Positions 35,791-47,144 of a DNA stretch of 64,000 nt are shown here, one piece after another. Made by a program: the position numbers and the translations under genes. The DNA is from Alligator mississippiensis (lineage: Eukaryota; Chordata; Crocodylia; Alligatoridae). The stretch covers positions 212,232,978 to 212,296,977 of the forward strand of contig NC_081828.1 of NCBI RefSeq assembly GCF_030867095.1. The letters are read 5' to 3'. Every line of letters starts with the position of its first letter. The first letter of the stretch is position 1. The notes beneath the pieces were generated by a model. That model searched no databases. It saw only the letters and a program-made list of their open reading frames with translations, and was not told the DNA's origin.

Positions 35791-36842
35791 AGATGCAATG
35801 ATGAGCTCATGAATGCTGAAGTACTTCAAAGATTAATGAAGCTCACAAAAGCACCTGGAAGGATATAAATGAACCAGAGATTTAGTCTGGATAAATATCT
35901 TGTGTAGAAAGGTCTTAAAAAAGGAGATGAATGAAGGGGCTGGAGAGGGAAATGGCTGAGAAGGTCACCGCCATGCTTAAAGCAATAGCCACATGGATAA
36001 GAAAACCCATGTGAAAAAATAAATTGTCATTATTGGAAAAAGCAGAAACTGAGTATGGTGCAAGGCATTGGGTTTGTTGAAGAAAGAATTGTGAAAGCCA
36101 GTGCACTGCAGAAATTAAGGTGCAAGTACACAAAAATATGTGGGTGTGTAATTTTATTGAGCAGTATTAGGAGTCTAGGAATGATCAGTGTCAGACCAGA
36201 GCCCCATCTACTCCAGGATCCTGTCTTTGAGAGTGACAATTCTAGATACTCCAGGGAAAGGTGTTAGAGCCCTGTGACGGACAGGTGTCTAATCATCTAC
36301 TCTTCATGTTAGGTCGTCTCTCACAGCCACATCCATGGCTACATATTGTTGATACCCATGTACATATCCAGTCCCGTTTTGAATCTTACATCCTTCGTTT
36401 TGACGCATGTAGACATGAGTTCCCCAGTTTAAACTGTCATGTGAAATAGTGTGTCATTTTATTAGTTTTGAAGTTTCCACCTTTTATTCAGAGCACTTAA
36501 GGTCAAGGAGGACTATTATGACAAGGATCAATCCAGCCTCTTTTGGATTAACATTAAATCTAGTTAAATTATAATTTAGTAGTTAGTTTTATTTCGTGTT
36601 CGATAATCTTATCCACATCATAGCTTATGTTTTCTTAAAGCATCTCCTCCAGAAGAGATTCTTGATCTGAAGACTCCAAGGTAGAGATTTCAACTCTTCC
36701 ATTGGTATCTTGTTTCACACTGCGTTATTTCTCATTCCAGTTTGCCTGGAATTTGATTCTCCTCATTGGGTTTTGTTTTGCCTTCCATTGAGATTAAAGA
36801 GCTTCGTAGCAGCCAGCATAATCTCCTCATACACAAAGCTTT
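35791..36842. other. Single-copy DNA, nothing recognised
   Basis: No gene or clear repeat supported. Confidence 0.4.
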
Positions 36843-36952
36843 GGGTGGGATGATGTAGTTGGGGCTGGTCCTGCTTTGAGCAGCGGTTTGGACTAGACGT
36901 GATCTCCTAAAGTCCCTTCCAACCCTCATTTTCTATGATTTTATGATTTTAT
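36843..36952 (+). mobile_element. CR1 3' end, strongly truncated
   Basis: GGGTGGGATGATGTAGTTGG, CTGGTCCTGCTTTGAGCAG, GGACTAGACGTGATCTCC and GTCCCTTCCAACCCTCATTT, ending in ATTTTATG repeats, match the CR1 tail. About 110 bp. Confidence 0.85.
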
Positions 36953-37970
36953 TAATGGTATCAAATATCTACTTATTTTTGTGTTACAAGAAAGAAAGAA
37001 CAGAAATGCTGATTTTGACCCATGCTATCTTGGTTTAACAAGATGGTCAGAGAAAGACAATGGTTGGTCAGAGATAATACTAAAAGTTGTTACGAGCAAT
37101 TACTGGAGTAATGGTGAATATCATCAACAGTGGAAAGAGTGGGCAGTGGAAGAGAGGAAAGAGCTGGCAGAGGTGGAAGGAAAAAATAATTTGCCTTAGT
37201 CACACTTAAATTAAGACAGTTGTCTTTTAGCCAAAAGGAGAGGGAGATGACTCAGGATTGAGAAAAAAATAGCAATGGATGTATAGAGAAAAAGTCAAGA
37301 AAAGAAGAATACATCTAAGATTTATCAGCCTATATATATATATCTATATATATTACATTGGCAAAGTTTGTGTCCCCAGTCCTGCTAAAAGCTGGCTCTG
37401 TAGAAGTTAACAAGCTACTACAAACAACTTCTAATGGAGTTATTCCTTTACTAAAAGTATTGCAACATATTCCTTTAGTGTCCCATGCCTGGCCCCTGCT
37501 TTTGTCCCATATATGAAGACGGTGTTGTTTCATATAGCACACCCTGTACTGCAGGCTGCGAGCTGAGATGGCCCGAAGAGGACAGATATGTAGGGGACTG
37601 GTGGTGAAAGTGTTCTGAAATGGAGAGATGGGCTGATTCACAAATGCAAGTTATGCCCCTATTTACCCTACATCTTAAACGGGGGGAGTTAGGTGCCTGT
37701 GATTGGGATTCACAGTACTTAGACTGAGGATGCCTAAATTGGCCAAGAGGAAGTGTTGGAGAGAGGTATATGTGCAATCTTGTATCTCTGATATTTTGTT
37801 GTTTAAAAAGTGTTGGAAGCAGGGACCAGAATCCAGACTGCCGCTCATCTGGGGAACTAAATGTATTCCTGGACCATAGTCACATTCCCTCTTGCTTGTA
37901 TTTCTTCTGTTTCACAGATCTCATGTTCTTTTCTACACAGCAGATGTGCTTCAATAAAGAGGGATGGAAC
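36953..37970. other. Single-copy DNA, nothing recognised
   Basis: A TA-rich microsatellite lies near 37,332-37,353. No gene supported. Confidence 0.4.
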
Positions 37971-37978
37971 GTACCTAG

Positions 37979-38773
37979 TAGAGGTGTGCAAAGTGGGCTG
38001 TATTCGATTTGGATTTGGATTTGGCCCAAATTGGGGACAGTGATCCGATTCGTTGATTCGGATCACTGTCCCTGATTCGATTCGGCCAAATCCGAATCTG
38101 AAGATTCGATGTTGATTCAGAGAATCAGCGATTCAGCCATGGACACAGTTTTAAATGTTTTTTCTACATACCTCGAGGTATCATTGTGGCTTGTGAATGC
38201 TGCAATGCAGCGTCCCACGGGAGCGCAGGAAGTCCCCTAGTGTGCTCGGTGATGAACCCAGAAGTGGACCAGAAGTATTTTTGGGTCTGCTAGGGAGCAT
38301 GCTGGGGCCCCCCCCGGTTCCTCCCTCTGGCTCGGAGAACAGCCATGGGGGGACCCTGGGTGCCCCCCAGGCCCAGGAGGCACATGTTGCCAAGCTGGGC
38401 GGGGGGGGGGGCGAGGGGGGCAGGCCCTGCACGCTCCCCAGTGGATCCAGAAGTGGACCAAAAGTGCTTCTGATCCACTTCCAGGTCTGCTGCCAAGCAT
38501 GCTGGGGAGCCCCCCGCACTCCTGTGGGACGCTCCATGCGCCCCAGCATCACAGCATCCATGAGCTGCCTGCTACCTAGAGGTATGTAGAAAAACCATTT
38601 AAAGCTGTGTCTGTCTAAATCACCAAATCTTTCCGAATTGATTTGGAGGGCTCCAATTCGATTCAGAGAGATTAAAGGGTCCTCTGATTCGATTCAGATT
38701 TGGAGATTTGGCTACCGAATTGGGCCAAATCTCCACCGGATCAAACCAGGGACTGAAGCTTCGCACAGCCCTA
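37979..38773. mobile_element. hAT-type MITE with TAGRGGTGTGCAAA ends, 795 bp
   Basis: Ends TAGAGGTGTGCAAAG and GAAGCTTCGCACAGCCCTA; flanks GTACCTAG (37971-37978) and GTGCCTAG (38774-38781) are an 8-bp duplication with one difference. Sub-terminal GATTCG-rich repeats. Long imperfect inverted arms lie deeper in (about 38,150-38,181 with 38,574-38,603), enclosing a GC-rich body with AGAAGTGGACC repeats. Terminal match to the 25.3-kb element, but a different body. Confidence 0.8.
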
Positions 38774-38895
38774 GTGCCTAGCCTGGTAATTAGGGCACTC
38801 TTCTGGGAAGTGGGCAACATGAAATTAGTCCTCTCGGGCTGAGGAAGGCCTAGAACCCAAGTCTTCCACTTCCCAGGCAAGTAATCTAGTTGTTA
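38774..38895 (+). repeat. Possible tRNA-SINE fragment
   Basis: GTGCCTAGCCTGGTAATTAGG with GGCACTCTTCTGGGAAG and AGTCTTCCACTTCCC resembles a tRNA-type SINE head. The preceding hAT element seems to have landed at its start. Confidence 0.4.
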
Positions 38896-39944
38896 TATTG
38901 TTTTTTTAGAGAGCATAGACATGGACTCCTTAATTAAATGCTGCCAAGCCAATGGCCAGCTTGCTTAGAAACACACCTGTCAAATTGTATCCCTCCAGGA
39001 CTTAGGTGCAGGGATATCTAGACGGTGAATCCCAAATGGTCTTAGTCAGGAAATAGGCACCTAAATGGTTGGCTGCACTAAGGGTGGTGCCTCTGGTCAT
39101 ACCGCAAAGCTGAACTTTAGGGACCAGAGTAGGTTTATTGGTGGAAACGTAGTGTCTAGGAAGTCTTGGCTCCCTAAATGGGGCTTCTGTGAAATGCTGT
39201 GTTGGATTTAAGCACTTAAATTCCTCCTTTAACTTCCTCCATGCTTTTAGGAATCTTGATCTACTCTAGATTGAAATGATCTAGAGTGACTCGCTTACAC
39301 AGAGACAAAGAGCATCATAGGAGGATGTGAGTCAGAAGGTTTGTATCCTAATATACCCTAAACCCTAGAACACTTCTCTGCCATATAAGTAGGTAGAAAA
39401 CTGTTTGAAGGTATAGACAGAAGAGTCGTCCATCTGTGCCAAGGAGATGAAGGAAGGGCAAATGATCCAAAGTGACAAAAGCAGCTGATAAATCAAGAAC
39501 GATCATACTGGAACCGAGACCTTTGGATTTTGCCACAGGGCAACCATTAATAATTCAAACAAGGGCTGTCTAGACTGAATGCAGTGCATCTCCCAGCTGA
39601 GGGAAGAGCCTTCTTGAAAGGTGATGGAAATCCCGTGTCAGTTGAAACTCAAAGTAGAATAGATCAGTGTTCTGCCCCACCGTATGTGCTTCTCCAACCT
39701 CTTCCTTATCCTCTAATTAACCTCAGCCTATTTGAATTAAGGCCCAAGCTATGGAGACATCCTCATAGCCTCTCAGTAAGACCATGACTACCTGGTTAAT
39801 GAACTTTTGAGCCTTCATTCTCTATAAGGAAGTAGTAGGTGTTGGGGTTGGTTAGTCTTTTGCATGCGCATGCTGGGAGGAACCATTTTATTCCTCGAAT
39901 TACTGTAGCTTGTTACAGAGTATATTTGCACATACTTTCTCCGG

Positions 39945-40221
39945 GGGTGCGTCTACATGTGATGCCACATCGCTGTAGCAACACGCTATGGCAACATAGC
40001 ATCCACGGGCAAAAAACCATGACGCTGCAGCTACACTGCCATAGTGATGCACTCCTCAATATAGCATGTGGCTATGGCGACATAGAAAATAAAATAACCG
40101 TGCGCTGTGCTCATGGCGAAGTAGAAGCTGTTACTCCACCGTCATTTAATACTTCCAAAAGGAAGTACTAAATGACATTGTAGTCATAACAGTCCTGTAG
40201 GGGCACATGTAGATGTGCCCA
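39945..40221. mobile_element. MITE of the GGGCAYGTCTACA family (copy 6)
   Basis: Ends GGGTGCGTCTACATGTG and CACATGTAGATGTGCCCA are good inverted repeats. The core TTAATACTTCC...GGAAGTACTAAA is a hairpin shared with copy 3. CTATGGCAACATAGC and similar palindromes inside. 277 bp, non-coding. Confidence 0.8.
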
Positions 40222-40530
40222 CTAAGACTTAACTTTTGTTTTTGCTTGTTTTGTTTTACATTAAGAGAAAATGGAAAGATATGCCAAAGGTATACAGACG
40301 TGAGCTCTTTCAGCAGCCTCTAACAACACGCTGATTTAGGAGCTTTCAGATCTTTCCTATCATGGACTGGTTCCCAAGATAGTATATAAACATGTGACCG
40401 CTATCCTCTGGGGTAAAAGCACAGTGGACACACCACACTTGTTAGTCATACCACTTTGGCATAAATTGACCTCTCAGAAAGAGAGGAATAACTACACTAG
40501 CGTGGTGCCTGTGTGTCCACATCTCTAATC

Positions 40531-40710
40531 CAGTGATTTTCACTGGAGTGCTATGAGATCCTTTTAAGGGTGCTGCAGAGTGGTGTGTTATAATCAGTGT
40601 GCAGACATAATTCATAAGAAAAAACCCAGAGAAATTACATAGGAAACCATAGTGTAAAAAAATATTCTGATCTATTGTGATCTTTCTGCGATCTTTGCAA
40701 CGGAAGAACT
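40531..40710. mobile_element. Possible hAT-type element, one end clear
   Basis: CAGTGATTTTCACTGGAGTG with GCTATGAGATCCTTTTAAGG and GTGCTGCAGAG is hAT-like. A right end near 40,710 with CTCTATTA after CTG matches the left flank CTCTAATC at only 6 of 8 positions and the inverted match is poor, so the limits are weak. Confidence 0.3.
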
Positions 40711-41042
40711 GCTCTATTATTTTTCTATAGTCTAGAAATTAGGGAAAACTCAGAGCTAGCATTTTCCAAGGCATGCTCTGAGCCTAAAAAATGGTTGATT
40801 TTACATGATAAAAAATGGTTCAAATGATAAATTTCAAATGATAAAAAAAGGTTCATCCCCAGGGTAGTCTTCTGGTCCATGCACATGAGCTTTTCTGGAT
40901 CTTTTGCCCCCTAATAGCAAGGTACTATAATTATGTCTAATGTGGACCGCTCAGTATTGCCAAGCCCACTGTGTCAAAAATCATGAGACAAACTCTTAAA
41001 AATCAAGAGATTTGGAATGTAAATCATGAGATGCTATTTTTG

Positions 41043-41044
<2 letters not shown>

Positions 41045-41109
<65 letters not shown>
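41045..41109. repeat. (GT)n microsatellite, about 32 units
   Basis: Uninterrupted GT dinucleotides over about 65 bp. It makes false poly-Val/Cys and poly-Thr/His frames on the two strands. Confidence 0.95.
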
Positions 41110-41110
<1 letters not shown>

Positions 41111-41554
41111 TTCCCAGGGCAATGGCAGCAGGGCACATTGGACAACCCACCTCTAGCCTACATTGGGCAGCCCACCTCTGCCCTATGTAGACATCCAAGG
41201 GGCACGTACCCCCCATGCCCCCCCCCAGCCACAGGCCCCCATTCACCCCAGCTCCTGCCCCACTCCTTCCCTCATCATGGGGGCCTTGATCTGCCACCAC
41301 CCCCCGCTCCCATCTGTTCCTTTTCTCTCCTCACCTCCGCCCCTTTCCCTCCACAGATTTACCAGCTTGGCACTCTCTACGTGCGCCAGGAGAAAAAATC
41401 CCAAGATTTGATCTCTCGATCAGGAGATCATGAGTCAGAGTAAATTTGACTTGGATATTGGGACCCTCATGATTTTTCCATGAGAGTTGGCACTGACTGC
41501 TACAGCTGGGAAGCTGATTTTGTGTCTCCTTTGGACACCAGTGAAAAGCAAGGA

Positions 41555-41815
41555 TTTCTTTGGGTAATATCTTTTTTTGGACCAATTGCATAACTGGGAT
41601 ACAGCTAGACAAGCTTTTAAATGCAAAATATTCTTCAGATCTGACGAGAAAAGCCTGGACAGCAAAAATAGTGTTTTCTCATCTGACCTGAAGAATATCT
41701 TGCATTCAAAAGCTTGTCAAACTGTACCCCAGCTAGGCAGTTGTTCCAATAAAATATATCACCCATGGAAATCTTTGTCTCTTGCATAATTCCTGGACCA
41801 TCACAGCCCAGAAGC
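41555..41815. mobile_element. Penelope-type terminal inverted repeat, solo
   Basis: Left arm about 41,557-41,655 (TTTGGGTAATATC, TTCTTCAGATC) pairs with right arm about 41,670-41,770 (GACCTGAAGAATATC, CAATAAAATATATCACCC). The tail TCCTGGACCATCACAGCC resembles the 3' end of the Penelope element at 24.1 kb. No coding part. The two arms are about 100 bp each. Confidence 0.6.
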
Positions 41816-43206
41816 ATCGAAAATACACACAGCTACTCCTAAATCATTCCTGACCAACATTTATACCACTTCTTTTTGAACATTTCCAGTGATGGAGTTT
41901 CTACAACTTTCCTATATATAAATATAAAGGCTCCAATCTTGCAGTCACTCAAGCATGTACCTCCCTTTGCTTCTCTGAATGGATCTAAATTGGTAGAACA
42001 ATTTATGAGTGTAAAGTGAAACACATGCACAAGTGTGTTGAATTAGTGCCCAAGTGACTACCAACTATTGCGGTCAGTGGTGAAATTCTCTCTCCGAATG
42101 GTGTCTCTTTTGCAACCGTCCAGGTGCTGCAATTACATCACCATCTTGGCACCAAAAAAATGCTTTTTCTTCTGAAGCTCCTTTTTCTATGAATTTTCTG
42201 TTTTCTGGAGAGTCCACTTCCTAGGTGTTGTCTTGTATGTAAGGCCCCTTGGTTTGTTAGCCTGTGAATCTATCCACAGGCTGATAAAGCTAACGGTATT
42301 GCCATAATGTTACATCTGTTCCCACTGATACGACTTTCCCCATCCTGAGCAATATGCATGCATTTTTTTGTATTAAAAGATGAGTGTACCCAGTGATGCA
42401 GTGTAGGCTTTGCTAGCATCTTATTTGGTGCCAGCATTATCTAATCTCTATAGGACAGGTTTGCAGGAGGTTAATTAAGAGCATAGGCAGACCTTATTCT
42501 AAGGGAGACAAATAGTGGTAGATAGTTTGCAGGGCCTAATTATGCAAGCCAGTGAGTGCTTGCAAAAGCTTTTTGACTTCAATGGAAATTAAGATGACCT
42601 CTAATTGCCTCAACGTTTGGGGCTGAGAATGATTCAGGTGCTTGTGCCCATTCTTTGTAATTTCTAATTTCACTTTGGGGTGTTGTGGGTCTGAGCCTGA
42701 ATGTCACTGAAGTCTAGATCCCTCAGTGCCACTTGTTTTCTCATGCCATACTTTCTCAGCCAGCCAACAGTATTTGTCCCCTTCAGAAAAATGAGCAAAG
42801 GCAGCCCCAGGATAAGGGGGTGGAATTCAGTACATATTTTCTGAAATTTTGGAAGGTAATTGAGCATCCAGATTTTTTTTCCAATTTTGATAGATAAAAA
42901 TTTGAATTCACAATTAAAAGTAATCAAGGAAGCTGAATTTTACAACCATTGGCACAAGTGTTTGCCTTCCTATTGCAGAAAGAAAACCTCCAATATCTGA
43001 CTAGAGCAGTTTCTGCAGATCCAGGACAGCAGCCGTGGCTGTCACCATTCTTGTACCCCTCAAAATTGGGGCCTGGAGCTAGTGACCCTCACACCTACCC
43101 CTAATTAAGCTACTGATCTTGAACAGTCACAACTAAACCCAGCTTGGGTTGTTACTATGTATTGAAAACTCACAACGATATGGATGCAGTCCTACCACAG
43201 AGTAAA
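41816..43206. other. Single-copy DNA, nothing recognised
   Basis: No gene or clear repeat supported. Confidence 0.4.
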
Positions 43207-43208
43207 TA

Positions 43209-43942
43209 CAGGTTTCCCTCGATTTATGCAGGTTCTTTATATGTGAATTCACTCTTATGCGATGAGCATATAGATCCATAATTCATTATATGCAAGGTAA
43301 ATTCACTCTTATGTGATCAGCATAGATGCCCCCACCCCCTCACTCGAGCAGGTAAGGAGCTGGGGTGAGTGGGGACAGGCAGAGCCGTGGGGGGCTCGGG
43401 GCACGGTGCAGCCCAGCAGCTACAGGCAGCTGGTGCTGGCTGCTCCTGGGGCCGTTGCAGCTGGGGCTGTGGTGAGTTGAGAGCCCTGCACTGCCCAGGG
43501 CTCCACTTATCCGCATTCGCCCCAGCCCGTGCTGGAGCGACCCTGGGAGCAGTAGACACCAGCTGCCTGCACCAGGGCACGGTGCAGCCCAGGAGCAGAG
43601 GTGAGTGCAGGCAAGTGGAGCCCAGGCATGGGGGGAGAAGAAGAGCACAGTGCAGCCTAGTGGCTGCAGACAGCTGGCATTAGCTGCCCCTGAGGCTACT
43701 GCAGCCAGGGCTGGGGTGAGTGCCAGTCTGTTCCCTCAGCTTCGCTGCCCTGTGCGGCCCCGGGAGTGACACCCCTCCCCCTGCTCCTTCCCTAGTCCCA
43801 GCCTCGCTCCCTCCCTCCCTCCCTTACCACCATGGGAAACTATCCCTATTTGTTGCATTGTAAAGTGGGTTCACTTTATGTGAATTCAATTTATGTGCTG
43901 TTCTCCGGGAACACATGTACCGCATAAATCGAGGGAAGCCTG
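43209..43942. mobile_element. Tigger/Tc1-mariner-type MITE with GC-rich cargo, 734 bp
   Basis: Ends CAGGTTTCCCTCGATTTATG and CATAAATCGAGGGAAGCCTG are almost perfect inverted repeats of Tigger type, flanked by TA on both sides (43207-43208, 43943-43944). Both shoulders are AT-rich with direct repeats of AATTCACTCTTATG. The middle (about 43,320-43,830) is GC-rich, with an imperfect duplication of about 250 bp: GCACGGTGCAGCCCAGCAGC-like text recurs as GCACAGTGCAGCCTAGTGGC. Coding frames there have no domain. Confidence 0.8.
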
Positions 43943-43944
43943 TA

Positions 43945-44868
43945 AATAAAATAAAATTAAAAATGACCCCTACCTGCAATTTGATTGAATCCAAATAACA
44001 AAACATTCAAGAAAGCTGAGCACTGATGAGGGCTATTCCCAGAGCTAAACTGATCAGATCAATTATTTCTTCCACCTATTTACTCAGGTCTAGAAATGCA
44101 TGAGAACGTTCTGCAAGTTCCATGGCACTTCAGATGCTTTCATCCTTGGTAATATCTCAGATTTCATCACCCTTTTATCTTCCCAGTGCTGGACAGATCA
44201 CTTACACATAAGACGGTTTTTGGCTACAGCTCTTTAAATACGGGGGGCGGGGGCTGTCATTTCAGTGGCCAAAAAAAAAAAAACAAATAAAAAATCTCAA
44301 ATGATTTTTTTTCTCTGTCCTCCCAACCCCCAGGCAAAATAGCTGCAAAAAGTTTGGTGTTGTTTGTTTTGCTTTTGTTTAAAGGGGTTTTTCCTCTGAC
44401 TTTCTTTTTAAAATGTAAGATATTTTGTTTGAGCCAAGAGGAAATATTTTGCTTTATTTCAGTTCCTTTTATTCTTTAAACTTGGGTCAAAATTTAAAAG
44501 GAAAAACAAATTTTAAAAGAAAACGTCAAAGCAATTCCACTATAAAAAAAATCAAAATGTAACTGTTAAGCGTTGCTGAATCTGCATTTCCAAGTGAATA
44601 ATTGATTTACCTGAAAGAACTTACCCAGTTGTCTTGCCAAAGGCACCGAGTGATGATTGATGTACAACCTGATAAATGAAAGGTCTCATCTAAAAGTAAA
44701 CTTCAGGAAATGTGATTGATTTACCTTAGAAGGGTGCTGGGCTGCGTTCACCTTGCTGGGACTTAAAGCTGTAGTTCCACAAACAGAAGATATTTCCAAC
44801 TCCGGATGAAATCCTGACCTCAACTGAAGCAAAATTCCCACTGACGTAATGAGCCTAGGACCCACATC
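43945..44868. other. AT-rich single-copy DNA
   Basis: A and T runs near 44,270-44,290 and 44,540-44,550. No gene supported. Confidence 0.4.
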
Positions 44869-44869
44869 T

Positions 44870-45040
44870 ACCCAGAGAGGTGGTGGAGTCTCCATCCTTG
44901 GAGGTTTTAAACACCCAGCTAGACAAATCCTTGGCTGGGATGATGTAGTTGAGGGTGGTCCTGCTGTGAGCAGAGGGTTGGACTAGATGTGACCTCCTGA
45001 GGTCCCTGCCAACCCTTATTGTCTAGGACTCTGTGACTTT
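44870..45040 (+). mobile_element. CR1 3' end, truncated
   Basis: AGAGAGGTGGTGGAGTCTCC, TTGGCTGGGATGATGTAG, GGACTAGATGTGACCTCC and CCAACCCTTATTGTCTAGG are the CR1 3' tail. About 170 bp. Confidence 0.85.
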
Positions 45041-45855
45041 GCTCCTGATGTTTATTCCTGTATTTCCAGTGATGAAGGAATAAATGCATGTTCATCAAAC
45101 TGCTCATCTGAAACTTTGCCTTATTTTATCAGGCCTGCTCCATTAGTGTCCAAGGGGAGTTTTGGCACCAATATCAGTAGCACTATGTGCTTCAGGTGTT
45201 AACTTTTTTTTTTCTTATCTCCCTGTCTGGTTCATTTTTTTTTTCCTTAGCCCAACAGTAATTAACAGTGTCTAATGCCTGGCTTATGATTTTTTTCAGT
45301 AATTGCATCAGATTTATTCTACTCATTTTTTATGAATTGTTAATTAACAAAAATAAACAGTAATTAACAAAAAGCCAAAACCTGGTGCCCCTTCCTAAGA
45401 CCAAGCCTCAGCTGACTGCATTGAGAAGAGGCACTTGCCTGGTGGATGTTTGGCCCCTGATGAGCTGCCAGTTGGACCCTAACAAAGCTAAGACATGGAA
45501 CAAGTTTGAAAGCCGTAGGGATGATTGCCTCTTGCATCTGGCTGGAGGTCACGCTCTGTGAGAGTGTTTGTGTTGTCATGTTGTTCTGGTGGGTAGTCTC
45601 CATAGAGGGAGCTTGCCAATGTGTTCACCTCAAATGAATGCACAGACAGATGGCAAATAATTCTCCTCCTCTGTGTTATTGTGCAGCCTGCTAGTATATG
45701 CTGTTCTACAGCTCTGGCATCAGATCTCACGTGAGGTTCGAACAAGGTGAATATGAGAAAAGAAGCACTGGGGAGAATCCAGCAAGCCTTACGGAATGAA
45801 GAGGCGTGGATTGGCGGGGAGAATCTACTGCAGTGGTGAAGTTATATGCTACACT

Positions 45856-46106
45856 GGGCATGTCTGCATGAGACACTAACTGAACAATAGCCTAGTAGCC
45901 CTGCACATTAGTGTCAGGCAAAACCCATGCTAATATGCTGCTGTGCAGTAGTATTAGGCTACTGCACAGTAAGCATCACTAAAAACCCATGCACCGGTGC
46001 TACTGCAGAGTACCACAAGTTACTACGCATGTAGTACTCGGTTAACCAAGTACTAAACTTAATGTGCAGTAACTATGGCACATTAATGAATGTGTATACA
46101 CACCCA
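45856..46106. mobile_element. MITE of the GGGCAYGTCTACA family (copy 7)
   Basis: Ends CACTGGGCATGTCTGCATG and TGTATACACACCCACTG are inverted repeats. Core hairpin AGTACTCGGTTAACCAAGTACT near 46,030. TGCTGTGCAGTAGTATTAGG and TACTGCACAGTAAGC palindromes. Confidence 0.7.
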
Positions 46107-46239
46107 CTGAGCCCATACTAAATTTGTGGAATGTTAAGCAGTATTAAATATAAAATATGCTGTGAGTAGTTGCATGTTAAAGTTTAATGATGTTTCTTGC
46201 TTGCACAGCTCTGACTTGCAACTAGAGGGCTGGTAAGCA

Positions 46240-46830
46240 GGTACATGGTTAGGAGCTAGGACACCTGGGTCACATCCAGACACGCATGGATGTTTGGTTC
46301 CCCAGGGACAAGTAGCGGTGGCACACCTTGCACCACCAGTTCTTGTCCCTGGGGAATGCCCATGACACGCATGCTTTGGCACACAGCAAGTTGCCCTGGG
46401 TGGTGTAGGGAAGGTTGGGGCCAGCACTATGCTGGTCCCAGCAGCCTTACCTGGTGTCCTGGGGGCCTCCTGGAGCTGCAGCCATGGCAATCCTGCCAGG
46501 TGGAGCATGGCTGGCAGCCACGGTGTGGCTCCAAATGGCCTGGCTCTGCTTTTTAGCAGCACATGTTGCCCATGTGTGCGCTGCTTTGGGGGGGGGGGAG
46601 TGGTTTGTGGGATAATTTTTGGGGGGGGCGGGGAGGGGGGTGTTGATCCCTGGATATCCAAAGTCCAAAATAAAAAATCACGGAAAAAAAATGGAGTAGC
46701 GCAGATAACTCCAGAATGTGTTTGCAGTGTCCCATACTGCATGACCAATGCATGCCTGGATGCGTCCCTGGGTTCTATCCTTGCTCTGGGGTGTGTGTGG
46801 GGAAGAAGAAAGGGCTAGGAACAGTGCATC
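46240..46830. repeat. MIR-like SINE split by a MITE
   Basis: TAGGAGCTAGGACACCTGGG before 46,270 and GGTTCTATCCTTGCTCTGGGG after 46,766 together read as the MIR tail. The intervening sequence is the MITE below. Confidence 0.5.
46271..46765. mobile_element. MITE inside a MIR-like SINE, hAT-type flank
   Basis: Ends CACATCCAGACACGCATGG and TGCATGCCTGGATGCGT are imperfect inverted repeats. Flanks ACCTGGGT (46263-46270) and CCCTGGGT (46766-46773) match at 7 of 8. Interior has GGGACAAGTAGCGG...TTCTTGTCCCTGGGG (an inverted pair) and a G-run region near 46,585-46,640. No transposase. Confidence 0.6.
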
Positions 46831-47144
46831 CTAGGATACTGGAGGACTGCGAATTTATTCCATGGAGTATCTCCATGGAGCAGACTGAAGTTACCTATAT
46901 GCAAGTTGGGTAGCACAGCCCAGAGTTAACCCTTGCCTGAAGTGATGTTACTTTGAGATGCTCACAGGGAACTTAACATGAGTTAATGAGCTTTAACATG
47001 TAGACACTCACATTGTAAGTGCCCTTGGTATGGTCTAGGTGTAACTTGTAACTTCACCCTTTGACTCAAGGCCCCTTCCATAATGTATCTGAATTTAGCA
47101 GCACTCTGTGAACATGGGCAGAGAGAGCCCTTCCTTTCCCAGTG

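Noticed and set aside
41045-41443. Poly-Val/Cys and Pro-rich frame
   Set aside because: Produced by the (GT)n tract and GC-rich text after it.
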